8,619 nt of DNA from assembly GCA_021205645.1 (NCBI GenBank), contig JAJPXE010000178.1:1-8619 (forward strand). The letters run 5' to 3'. The stretch is from Candidatus Gastranaerophilales bacterium (lineage in GTDB: Bacteria > Cyanobacteriota > Vampirovibrionia > Gastranaerophilales > Gastranaerophilaceae). Below, one piece after another: positions 1 through 6,813 of this stretch. Within the stretch, counting starts at the first letter, position 1, and every line of letters begins with the position of its first letter. Under the pieces are notes generated by a model that was not told the DNA's origin, ran no database searches, and worked only from the letters and a program-made list of their open reading frames with translations. A program made the translations under genes and the position numbers.

Positions 1-34
1 AAATTGTATTAGTGCAAATTTTTTATCAGTTACA

Positions 35-40
35 TATAAT
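35..40 (+). promoter_or_regulatory. Probable -10 box of the glgC promoter
   Basis: A perfect TATAAT lies 12 bases before the AGGAG ribosome site of glgC. The matching -35 position, 17 bases upstream (12-17, GTGCAA), agrees with TTGACA at only three of six bases. Only 34 bases of upstream sequence are visible. Transcription would start near base 47 and give a leader of about 18 bases. The -10 match is seen directly; promoter function is inferred. Confidence 0.5.
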
Positions 41-51
41 AAAAAAGGAAT

Positions 52-56
52 AGGAG
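52..56 (+). promoter_or_regulatory. Ribosome binding site that decides the glgC start
   Basis: AGGAG is followed by 8 bases and then the ATG at 65. The alternative in-frame GTG at 56 overlaps this site and would have no usable Shine-Dalgarno spacing, so the ATG is the better start. Confidence 0.75.
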
Positions 57-64
57 TGTTTATT

Positions 65-1303
65 ATGTCAATAAATGATACTTTAGCGATGATACTTGCA
101 GGCGGCGAGGGGAAAAGATTATATCCGTTAACCAAAGACAGAGCCAAACCGGCTGTTCCTTTCGGAGGACGATACAGAATTATTGATTTTGTACTCAATA
201 ATTTTATTAATTCGGGTATATTCAAGATAAAAGTTATCACACAGTATAAATCAGACTCTTTGAATAAACATATTTCAAGGGGCTGGTCATTATCTCCGTT
301 TCTCGACCAGTATATAGATCTGGTACCTGCACAGATGAGGACGGGACTTGACTGGTACAGAGGTACAGCAGATGCTGTATATCAGAACAAACTGCATATT
401 ATTGACGAAAATCCTAAATATGTATGTGTTTTTGGCGGCGACCATATTTATAAAATGGATGTTTTTCAGATGCTTAAATTTCACAAAAAGAACCATGCCG
501 ATTTAACCATTTCGGCAATACCTATTCCTATAGAGGAGGCATCAGAATTCGGGATTATGGAAGTTGATGACAACTGGAGATTGACTAATTTTGTTGAAAA
601 ACCTCAAAGCCCGCCAAAGCCTATTCCGAACAATCCGGGTATGTGCCTTGCATCAATGGGAAATTATATTTTTAACAAAGATGTTCTGCTTGCTGCTCTT
701 GAAGAAGATGCTCAGATTGAAACTTCCCGTCATGATTTTGGCAAGAATGTTATTCCTATGATGCTCAATCAGGGTAAAAATGTTATGGTTTATAATTTCA
801 GTAACAATGAATTTTCCGGCATGACAGAAAATGAAAAGGGTTACTGGCGAGATGTGGGGAATGTGGATGCATACTGGCAGGCAAATATGGATTTGCTGGA
901 TTATGAGCCGGAGTTGAATTTATATTCTAAGGAATGGCCGTTGAGGACGGCGAATTACAATTATCCTCCCGCAAAGTTCATCTGGCAGCAGAATGACAGG
1001 GTCGGTATGGCTACGGATTCCATGATATCGGAAGGCTGCATTGTTTCTGGCGGTACTCTTTCAAGGTGTATTTTATCACCTGAGGTCAGAATTAACAGCT
1101 ATTCTCAGGTTAGCGAGTCAATATTAATGGAAAAAGTTAATATTGGGCGTCATGCAGAGATTAGGCGGGCGATTATTGATAAATATATTGATATACCGCC
1201 GTATATGAAGATTGGATTTAACCGTGATGAAGATATTGCAAGAGGATTTTACGTATCTGAAAACGGTATTACGGTTGTTCCTAAAGGGTCTATATTAAAG
1301 TAA
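65..1303 (+). CDS. glgC: Glucose-1-phosphate adenylyltransferase (ADP-glucose pyrophosphorylase)
   Basis: GlgC makes ADP-glucose and pyrophosphate from ATP and glucose-1-phosphate, the committed step of bacterial glycogen synthesis in the cytosol. Residues are counted from the ATG at 65 (412 aa, the usual family length). The nucleotide-binding loop is AGGEGKRLYPLT (12-23), followed by RAKPAVPFGGRYR (26-38). GGDHIYKMD contains Asp126, which corresponds to catalytic Asp142 of the E. coli enzyme. FVEKP contains Lys179, matching the glucose-1-phosphate-binding Lys195 of E. coli. YWRDVGNVDAYW (260-271) is another family signature. The last 110 or so residues fit the left-handed beta-helix domain. 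The gene heads a two-gene unit with the sugar porter 15 bases downstream. No truncation or missing key residue is seen. Allosteric effector preference cannot be read from the sequence. Confidence 0.96.
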   Translation: MSINDTLAMILAGGEGKRLYPLTKDRAKPAVPFGGRYRIIDFVLNNFINSGIFKIKVITQYKSDSLNKHISRGWSLSPFLDQYIDLVPAQMRTGLDWYRGTADAVYQNKLHIIDENPKYVCVFGGDHIYKMDVFQMLKFHKKNHADLTISAIPIPIEEASEFGIMEVDDNWRLTNFVEKPQSPPKPIPNNPGMCLASMGNYIFNKDVLLAALEEDAQIETSRHDFGKNVIPMMLNQGKNVMVYNFSNNEFSGMTENEKGYWRDVGNVDAYWQANMDLLDYEPELNLYSKEWPLRTANYNYPPAKFIWQQNDRVGMATDSMISEGCIVSGGTLSRCILSPEVRINSYSQVSESILMEKVNIGRHAEIRRAIIDKYIDIPPYMKIGFNRDEDIARGFYVSENGITVVPKGSILK

Positions 1304-1318
1304 TCGGGAGAAGTATAA

Positions 1319-2704
1319 ATGGAAGAGAAAAATGAGTTGAAAAGATTTACAACAGTAAATTTTCTTAATTTTGCACTGGGATTTTTAGGTTTGCAATTTG
1401 CGTGGCAGATGCGTATAATTTTATCTGCACCGGTGACAGAGGGATTAGGAGCATCCCCTTTTATATATGGTTTAATCTGGCTTGCGGGACCTTTTACGGG
1501 CATGGTTGTCCAGCCGTTGGTCGGGGTTTTGAGTGATAGTACAAAATCACGGTTTGGCAGAAGACGTCCATATTTGCTGGCAGGCGCATTAATTACTGCC
1601 GTTGCTCTCTGGGCTTTTCCTAATTCTGCGGGAATTTCCGATTTTATCGGGAATATTCTTCATCTTAACATGCCGGCGTGGAGCGGTTTATTGATTGCTG
1701 CTGTTATGATTTGGGTTATTGATGCCTGTATCAACATTGCTCAAGGACCTTACAGGGCGCTTGTTCCTGATGTGGTTCCGGTTGAACAGCATTCCGTTGC
1801 AAATTCGTATATCAGTCTTGCAATCGGATTAGGCTCGGTTATTGCCGCAGCAACAGCACCTGTTCTTAAATATGTTTTACACTATCAAATGTCTGTTCAG
1901 GCTCAATTTGTTATGGCAGCTCTGGCATTTTCGCTTGCTATGATTTGGACTTGTATGACTATCAAAGAAAAAAGCTCATTAAAAACTAAAGAAACAGTTG
2001 AAGAAAAAAATAATCAATCTTTTGCTCAATCGTTGAAAGAGTTTTTCCTGCTCTCTCCCGAGGTTGCCAAAATTTGTGTCATGCAGTTCTTTACGTGGAT
2101 TGGAATGATGTGTTTAATGATTTTCTTCACAAATTTTGCTATTCATACTGTTTATAATGTACCTGACTTAACAAAGTTATCACCTGATATTCAACTGCAG
2201 TTTTCAGATACACAAACAACAGCAACTAATTATTCATCAATATGTTTTGCAATATTTAATCTTATATGTTTCATCATAGCTGTTCCGATAGGTTTTCTTG
2301 CGGCAAGGTTCGGAAACAAAAAAGTTCATATCATTGCTTTATTATCGATGGTTCTGGCATATATAGGAATAGCATTATTCAAGACTAATTTGTATGCGGT
2401 AGCATTTTTTATGGCATTATCGGGTATCGGTTGGGCAAGTGTTTGTGCACTGCCATTTGCCATGTTAAGCAGATATATCAAAGCAGGAACAGAGGGTTCG
2501 GTTATGGGAATATTTAACATCTTTATTGCAGGACCGCAGGTGTTTGTATGTACACTTGTTGCATGGATTATAGACAATTCCGCTTTTAATACCGGTTCTT
2601 TTATGAATTATCATTATGAATATTCATTCTATATCGGTGCGATTTGTCTGCTTCTGGCGGCTGCGATTACAAATCTCATAAAAGAACCGGATTATAAACG
2701 ATAA
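1319..2704 (+). CDS. MFS sugar transporter, SLC45/maltooligosaccharide porter type
   Basis: This is a predicted inner-membrane sugar:cation symporter of 461 residues with about 12 hydrophobic helices. A short Lys/Glu-rich cytoplasmic N-terminus precedes helix 1 (about 12-32). The helix 2-3 loop carries the major-facilitator signature LSDSTKSRFGRRRPYL (71-86), with the RxGRR core shared by SLC45 and plant sucrose carriers. A charged central loop (215-240) separates the two six-helix halves. FFTWIG (257-262) and MGIFNIFIAGPQ (396-407) are also typical of this branch. Bacterial relatives include putative maltose/maltooligosaccharide and sucrose porters, so an alpha-glucoside substrate is likely; the exact sugar is not readable. 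Translation starts at ATG 1319 behind GGGAG (1306-1310). The 15-base gap from glgC indicates co-transcription, which would tie sugar uptake to glycogen storage. Confidence 0.85.
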   Translation: MEEKNELKRFTTVNFLNFALGFLGLQFAWQMRIILSAPVTEGLGASPFIYGLIWLAGPFTGMVVQPLVGVLSDSTKSRFGRRRPYLLAGALITAVALWAFPNSAGISDFIGNILHLNMPAWSGLLIAAVMIWVIDACINIAQGPYRALVPDVVPVEQHSVANSYISLAIGLGSVIAAATAPVLKYVLHYQMSVQAQFVMAALAFSLAMIWTCMTIKEKSSLKTKETVEEKNNQSFAQSLKEFFLLSPEVAKICVMQFFTWIGMMCLMIFFTNFAIHTVYNVPDLTKLSPDIQLQFSDTQTTATNYSSICFAIFNLICFIIAVPIGFLAARFGNKKVHIIALLSMVLAYIGIALFKTNLYAVAFFMALSGIGWASVCALPFAMLSRYIKAGTEGSVMGIFNIFIAGPQVFVCTLVAWIIDNSAFNTGSFMNYHYEYSFYIGAICLLLAAAITNLIKEPDYKR

Positions 2705-2734
2705 ATCGGAGGGTTATATTCCGGTCATAGAATT

Positions 2735-2771
2735 AAAAACAGGGTCTGTAAGTTAACAGACCCTGTTTTTT
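2735..2771. terminator. Bidirectional intrinsic terminator between convergent genes
   Basis: A perfect 15-bp inverted repeat (arms 2735-2749 and 2756-2770) surrounds a 6-base loop. Its core is CAGGGTCTGT, with an A-tract on one side and a T-tract on the other, so it can terminate transcription from either strand. It serves the glgC-porter unit on the + strand and the 143-residue gene on the - strand. The last base of the right arm is also the last base of the stop codon of the - strand gene. Confidence 0.93.
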
Positions 2772-3201
2772 ATATTTTAATTTTGCCTTGTTCCATAAGT
2801 TTTAACAATGTTTGTCTTTTCATTTGTTCTATCGGTGATTTTTTACCTTCCGTCATTCGTTGAATAGATTCATATACACGTCTTAAAAACGGTTTATCGG
2901 ATTTTTCATAATAATTTATGTAGCTATATTTATTTCTGTGAGTTTTGTTATTTGTTACTTTTATTCCGACATATTTATCTAAATTTTCTTCCATTGTCGG
3001 GTTATCAAAATCACCTGCTAATCTTCTCGGGTCAAAAAATTCTACCTTTGAGCTGTGAGCTTTCAGATAATTTCCTATACCATCTTGCGCTCTATATAGT
3101 TCTTCTTTAGATTTTCCGGGAAGAGTTTCCATATAACCCAATTTTACGTTTTTGCTGTTATACGGGAGTCTTGAACCGGAAAATATTTGTGATAATTGCA
3201 T
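2770..3201 (-). CDS. Hypothetical protein, 143 aa, unrecognised
   Basis: I do not recognise this family. The product is a soluble, basic, charged protein with no signal peptide or membrane helix. The N-terminal part is hydrophilic and Ser/Asn/Lys-rich. The middle contains FFDPRRLAGDFDNP (55-68) and an aromatic stretch YSYINYYEKS (92-101). The last 40 residues look helical and basic (RRVYESIQRM, then EQMKRQTLLKLMEQGK). The start is well supported: ATG at 3201-3199 is preceded by AAAGAGG (3208-3214) with 6-base spacing. The gene lies 80 bases downstream of the dGTPase-like gene in the same direction and ends at a strong terminator. It is probably co-transcribed with that enzyme, though its own promoter in the gap cannot be excluded. 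A role linked to the HD enzyme is only inferred from position. Confidence 0.75.
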   Translation of the reverse strand: MQLSQIFSGSRLPYNSKNVKLGYMETLPGKSKEELYRAQDGIGNYLKAHSSKVEFFDPRRLAGDFDNPTMEENLDKYVGIKVTNNKTHRNKYSYINYYEKSDKPFLRRVYESIQRMTEGKKSPIEQMKRQTLLKLMEQGKIKI

Positions 3202-3232
3202 TTTTAACCTCTTTCATTTTTTGTATTCTGTA

Positions 3233-3244
3233 AGCATTAATGCT
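3233..3244. repeat. 12-bp perfect palindrome in the gap between the two - strand genes
   Basis: AGCATTAATGCT is its own reverse complement and lies 32 bases upstream of the start of the 143-residue gene. It could be a small operator or a weak mRNA hairpin, but a palindrome of this size in AT-rich DNA can also arise by chance. Confidence 0.3.
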
Positions 3245-3281
3245 CCTGAATATAAAATTTGCCTTTTGAAGTTAAAAAAAT

Positions 3282-4670
3282 TTACTTTGTTGATTTTGCC
3301 GTTTTTATATCATCATAAGTTTTTAGTGCATAATTATCTGTCATGCCGGAGATATAATCAACAATAGCCTGTTTATATTCTTTTTTATTTTCTATATTGT
3401 ATACTGGTGTATTTTTAAATTCATCAGGGCGTGTTTTATTGACAGTATATTTAGTAAGCCATTTTGCAAAATTTTGACTGTGTTTATTATCTTCTTTTTT
3501 CAATTGTTCGACTGTATTTTCTCCGTTATATTTATTGAGATAGTTTGTATAAATTGTTCCGATTACTTTATCGCAATCATCTTGGGTCATATTTTTTGCA
3601 TTTGGCGCTTTGTAAATATTTTTGTAGTTATATTCTTTTACATCGTTCATAAATTTGAATACCGGTTCAGAAAATCCTATTCCTTTTTGCGGGTTTGAGT
3701 TATCAATAATATCATTCACAAAAAGGTTAACCAGTGATGTGTTAGTAACTTCTCCTTCAAATTCCGGCAGGTCTTTTTTAGCGATATTTTTCAAATCTTC
3801 AAAATTTTTGTTTGAAAAAATTCCTAATTTTGAAGCATCTTCAATATCTTTGCCGAGATAAGCGATTTTATCAGAGATTTTGACAACAGCCCCTTCCCAT
3901 GTATATGGTTGAACCTGACCGGCACGGGTTATTGTATTCAAATCAATAACTTCATTTCTCGGTTTTATAAAATTTTCGTCAACTTCGCCGCAATGGTTAA
4001 TAATTCCGTCCCTCACCGCATAAGTTAAACCCAGATTGTTTTCTTCGCCTCTGTTATTTTTTAGTGTAAGCAATTTATCGGTCATTCTGAGGCTGTTTTT
4101 TTCATGCCAGAACAGAGGCAATCCTTCTTTTCGGGTAATATTTTTAAGCGAGGCTTCGCCGTCGTGTCCGAAAGGGGCATGACCTATATCGTGCCCTAAT
4201 GCTATTGCTTCGGTCAGTTCTTCATTAAGTCCGAGTTTTTTGCTGATATTTCGGGAAATATCGGCAACAAGCAGAACGTGTATACTTCTTGTAGTTACGG
4301 TATCGTCTTCACAAACAGGAAAGACCTGAGTTTTTAACCTCATTTTTGCAAACCCATCTGTGTGTATTATTCTATCTTTATCACGCTCAAATTCTGTTCT
4401 TGTGTCAAATTTGTTCTTATCAATTTCAGAAACTCTTGCAATTGCAGTATTCCATTTAGGGTTCTTCGGGTTCATGGCTTCTTTTTGAAATGGTCTTTTA
4501 TTCTTAAGAAAGTTTATTGCAGACGGCTTAATACGTTGAAACGACAACTCCAACCGGTCCTGTTTTAAACCGGTATCATATACAGGAGTGTAATAATGGT
4601 TTTCCTTTTGATTTTTGTTGGAATATGTTAACAGAGTTTTATTAAAATTATTCACAGCTGATATTAACAT
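3282..4670 (-). CDS. dGTPase-like HD-domain deoxynucleotide triphosphohydrolase
   Basis: The family hydrolyses dNTPs to the deoxynucleoside and tripolyphosphate, in the cytosol. The 462-residue protein matches it throughout. RDKDRIIHTDGFAKMRLKTQ (96-115) aligns with the RDRxRxLHSxAFRRLxxKTQ entry motif. TTRSIH gives metal ligand His131. GHDIGHAPFGHDGE (159-172) contains the His160-Asp161 pair and the following histidines. KISDKIAYL gives Asp267, the last metal ligand. FWHEKNSLR (187-195) and DYISGMTDNYAL near the C-terminus are also family signatures. The first 85 or so residues are a Lys/Asn-rich extension without a known domain. No Shine-Dalgarno site precedes the ATG, but TATAAC 6 bases upstream could be a -10 box for a nearly leaderless mRNA. 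The next Met is residue 66, so a shorter start is possible. The gene is divergent from the PLD gene. Substrate choice (dGTP or broad dNTP, activated or not) is unknown. The symbol dgt is withheld because this is a dGTPase-like paralogue class. Confidence 0.9.
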   Translation of the reverse strand: MLISAVNNFNKTLLTYSNKNQKENHYYTPVYDTGLKQDRLELSFQRIKPSAINFLKNKRPFQKEAMNPKNPKWNTAIARVSEIDKNKFDTRTEFERDKDRIIHTDGFAKMRLKTQVFPVCEDDTVTTRSIHVLLVADISRNISKKLGLNEELTEAIALGHDIGHAPFGHDGEASLKNITRKEGLPLFWHEKNSLRMTDKLLTLKNNRGEENNLGLTYAVRDGIINHCGEVDENFIKPRNEVIDLNTITRAGQVQPYTWEGAVVKISDKIAYLGKDIEDASKLGIFSNKNFEDLKNIAKKDLPEFEGEVTNTSLVNLFVNDIIDNSNPQKGIGFSEPVFKFMNDVKEYNYKNIYKAPNAKNMTQDDCDKVIGTIYTNYLNKYNGENTVEQLKKEDNKHSQNFAKWLTKYTVNKTRPDEFKNTPVYNIENKKEYKQAIVDYISGMTDNYALKTYDDIKTAKSTK

Positions 4671-4719
4671 ATTTTAGTTATAACATTTTTAGAGATTTTG
4701 GTAATAGTTTATGAAGATT

Positions 4720-4738
4720 TGTAAAAAATAATTTTACA
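4720..4738. promoter_or_regulatory. Operator-like dyad TGTAAAA-N5-TTTTACA
   Basis: A perfect 7-bp inverted repeat (4720-4726 and 4732-4738) has a 5-base spacer, AATAA. Its right arm contains the whole -35 box of the rightward promoter. A dimeric repressor bound here could block that promoter and perhaps affect the divergent gene too. The TGTA...TACA shape is common in operators of dimeric helix-turn-helix regulators. No regulator gene is present in this window. In such AT-rich sequence a chance origin is quite possible. Confidence 0.35.
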
Positions 4739-4761
4739 TTATGATTTATTGTATTCATAAT
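4733..4761 (+). promoter_or_regulatory. Sigma-70-type promoter for the PLD-exonuclease unit
   Basis: TTTACA (4733-4738, five of six bases of the -35 consensus) is followed by a 17-base spacer and CATAAT (4756-4761, five of six of the -10 consensus). Predicted transcription start is near 4768, about 26 bases before the PLD start codon. A second CATAAT at 4765-4770 lacks a matching -35. Confidence 0.65.
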
Positions 4762-4793
4762 ATACATAATGACAGGGAAGAGGAATTCCGACT

Positions 4794-6812
4794 ATGAGCA
4801 ATGTTCTTGCGGTGCAGCCGTATTTATATGAACATAAATCTGCTTATACAGATTTAAGAGCCAACAACACAAACAACAACAGAAGTAACGTAAGTTTTTT
4901 GGGATTGCCGAAAATTCCGCCGCCAAAAGTAAAGACACCTAAAAAAGATATTCCGGTAGCACTGGATGATATTGCAATCAGTGTGGCAAGAAAGATTGCG
5001 GAAAATGCCGATAAACTCGGGATATCAAGAACGGATTATTTATTACAAAATATAAAATCACTTGCTTATATACCGCAGGTAATACCTGAGAAATCGAAAT
5101 CAGCAGTTGTAGGAAAAACAACAGTTACAACACTAATCGACGGTGAGCAAATCTTTGATAAAGCGGCTGATTATATAAAAAGTGCAAAAAAATCAATTCA
5201 GATAGAAATGTTTGAGTTCCAGCATCCTCAAATAGACGGAAACATCTGGCCTGCAAACGGGGCTGAAGTTGTTGCTGGTTTTGATACTCATAAGAGTTTA
5301 CTTCCGATGATTATGAAAAAGAAACGGGAGAACCCCGATTTAAAGATTCAGATGATACTGGATGCTCATAAGTGGTATATGGACGGTAACGGCAACAGCG
5401 TTCGTCATTATAATAATCAAAATATGATAAAGTATCTGAAAACAAACGGAATAGATGTAGTTCCGTACCCGCGAGCAGCCCAGAGCGGTGCAGCGCTGCA
5501 GCATGTCAAACTTGTTGCGGTAGACGGGAAAAAAGTTATAATGGGCGGTATGAACTGGGGTACTCACTCAGCCGCTAATCATGATGCCTGTGTTTCTATC
5601 GAGACAAGACCGGATAGCAAACATTCCGAAGTAGATAATATTCTGTCGGAAATATTTAACAAAGATTGGGCGTTTTCATGGCAAAGATTAGGCAAAACAA
5701 AGATTGTTGCCGGTCCGCTTACAGAGAATGAACAACAGTTCTATAAAGGACTGCATAAAGAAATTAAACAGGAAAATATCGATTATATGAAGATTGTAGG
5801 CGAATTATATGATAATGAAGCCGATAGAACCAGATATGACCCTAAAAACCTTGAAAAATTAGACCTGATAAAATATAATCCGATTGAGAAACCGGCTATA
5901 AAAATTCTTTCGACAAAGCCAAGAGAGCTGGCATACACAGGCGAACAAGGCTCTGAAAGTATCAGAACGTACGTTATGGATAAAGTCAGCACAAGTAAAA
6001 AACTCAAAGCCGAATTGTTCGTACTGTCAGATAAAGAAATTATCCAGACAATAATAGACAGAGTTCACAAAGGTGAATTAGATGCAAAAATCATTGTAGA
6101 TCCCTCTATCATAGAAGAATTTCCGTATTGCAACACGGCATATCAAAAACTTGTCGAAAATAATATACCAATCCGCCAGTACAAAACCAATACTAATATC
6201 AATCAGCGAATGCACGGAAAATGGGCAGTTTTCGACGATAAAGAAGTACTTATCGGCTCTTCCAACTGGTCTGCAATGGCTATGAACCAAAATCTGAAAA
6301 AAGGACAGAGAGAAGATTATAACCTTTATACAGAAGAAATCAATAAAGAAATAGTAAAATATATGAAAGATGTTGAACCGTTTGAAAAATTAGCCGGTTT
6401 GCCGCCGCTAAACAGGAAGAAACTTGATTATAAAGAAGTTTTAAGCAGACGGGCAAAAATAAAAAAAGCTGTTAATCAAATTAATGAATGCGGTTCGGCA
6501 AATGTAAAACTTCAGGATAAAGAATATAAATTTACGGTAAAAAATCGCTCGGATTTAAATACAATAAAAGGTTATTACAAAATAATTATAGACCGGAACA
6601 ATGCAAAAGAAAAATACAAACGTGGCAACAATGAAGCAGCAATAGCATTTGAGAAGCCGTCGCTTGCGAGGGTGTTTATAAGGCAGTTTGAAAAGGATTG
6701 GAAACATTCGGAGTCGGAATACGAAAAAATTAAAGACCGCTGCTATGAAACACCGTCAATTTCAAAAAAAACGACTGCTGTTGTCGGCTCAAAATTGGAT
6801 TTGGAGGGTTAA
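4794..6812 (+). CDS. Phospholipase D superfamily protein with two HKD motifs
   Basis: PLD-superfamily enzymes cleave or transfer phosphodiester bonds in phospholipids or nucleic acids through a covalent phosphohistidine. Both catalytic halves are intact. Repeat 1 (about 112-295) has HVKLVAVD (His237, Lys239, Asp244) followed by GGMNWG. Repeat 2 (about 368-520) has HGKWAVFD (His474, Lys476, Asp481) followed by GSSNWS. About 75 residues of unassigned sequence (295-368) separate the repeats. The last 140 or so residues (530-672) form a Lys-rich tail without a domain I know. The N-terminal 50 residues are Asn/Lys/Pro-rich and contain NVSFLG (32-37). There is no signal peptide and no membrane helix, unlike typical cardiolipin synthases, so a soluble phosphodiesterase or nuclease fits better, but the substrate cannot be read. 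ATG 4794 is supported by AGAGGA (4779-4784). The stop codon is one base from the next gene, so the two are co-translated. Confidence 0.88.
   Translation: MSNVLAVQPYLYEHKSAYTDLRANNTNNNRSNVSFLGLPKIPPPKVKTPKKDIPVALDDIAISVARKIAENADKLGISRTDYLLQNIKSLAYIPQVIPEKSKSAVVGKTTVTTLIDGEQIFDKAADYIKSAKKSIQIEMFEFQHPQIDGNIWPANGAEVVAGFDTHKSLLPMIMKKKRENPDLKIQMILDAHKWYMDGNGNSVRHYNNQNMIKYLKTNGIDVVPYPRAAQSGAALQHVKLVAVDGKKVIMGGMNWGTHSAANHDACVSIETRPDSKHSEVDNILSEIFNKDWAFSWQRLGKTKIVAGPLTENEQQFYKGLHKEIKQENIDYMKIVGELYDNEADRTRYDPKNLEKLDLIKYNPIEKPAIKILSTKPRELAYTGEQGSESIRTYVMDKVSTSKKLKAELFVLSDKEIIQTIIDRVHKGELDAKIIVDPSIIEEFPYCNTAYQKLVENNIPIRQYKTNTNINQRMHGKWAVFDDKEVLIGSSNWSAMAMNQNLKKGQREDYNLYTEEINKEIVKYMKDVEPFEKLAGLPPLNRKKLDYKEVLSRRAKIKKAVNQINECGSANVKLQDKEYKFTVKNRSDLNTIKGYYKIIIDRNNAKEKYKRGNNEAAIAFEKPSLARVFIRQFEKDWKHSESEYEKIKDRCYETPSISKKTTAVVGSKLDLEG
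6803..6808 (+). promoter_or_regulatory. Ribosome binding site that decides the exonuclease gene start
   Basis: GGAGGG lies inside the last codons of the PLD gene, 5 bases before the ATG at 6814. The reading frame stays open upstream to an ATG at 6688, but that one lies deep inside the PLD gene. The 42 added residues are basic shadow sequence of the PLD coding frame, so the later ATG is chosen. Confidence 0.85.
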
Positions 6813-6813
6813 G

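Larger units (their letters stand above)
4671..4793. promoter_or_regulatory. Divergent intergenic control region
   Basis: These 123 bases separate the start codons of the dGTPase-like gene (left) and the PLD gene (right) and must hold the 5' signals for both. They are very AT-rich. The elements that can be read are a rightward promoter, a dyad over its -35 box, and a possible leftward -10 box (TATAAC on the - strand, 4677-4682). The leftward -35 candidate is poor. Confidence 0.7.

Noticed and set aside
56..64. GTG at 56 as the start of glgC
   Set aside because: The GTG overlaps the AGGAG ribosome site, which is correctly spaced for the ATG at 65.
1249..2577. Antisense open frames across the sugar porter gene
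   Set aside because: They have low-complexity composition and lie opposite a well-supported membrane protein, with no start signals.
3474..3861. Two + strand open frames opposite the dGTPase-like gene
   Set aside because: They are antisense shadows of a gene with intact catalytic motifs and have no ribosome sites or recognisable products.
5340..6290. Three - strand open frames inside the PLD gene
   Set aside because: They are short antisense shadows of a coding region whose HKD motifs are intact.
4794..6812. Assignment as cardiolipin synthase
   Set aside because: Two HKD motifs are present, but there are no N-terminal membrane helices and the architecture includes a long linker and basic tail.
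6688..6813. Upstream extension of the exonuclease frame to an ATG at 6688
   Set aside because: It overlaps the PLD gene by 125 bases, has no clear ribosome site and encodes basic sequence unlike the rest of the protein. The ATG at 6814 has an excellent GGAGGG site.
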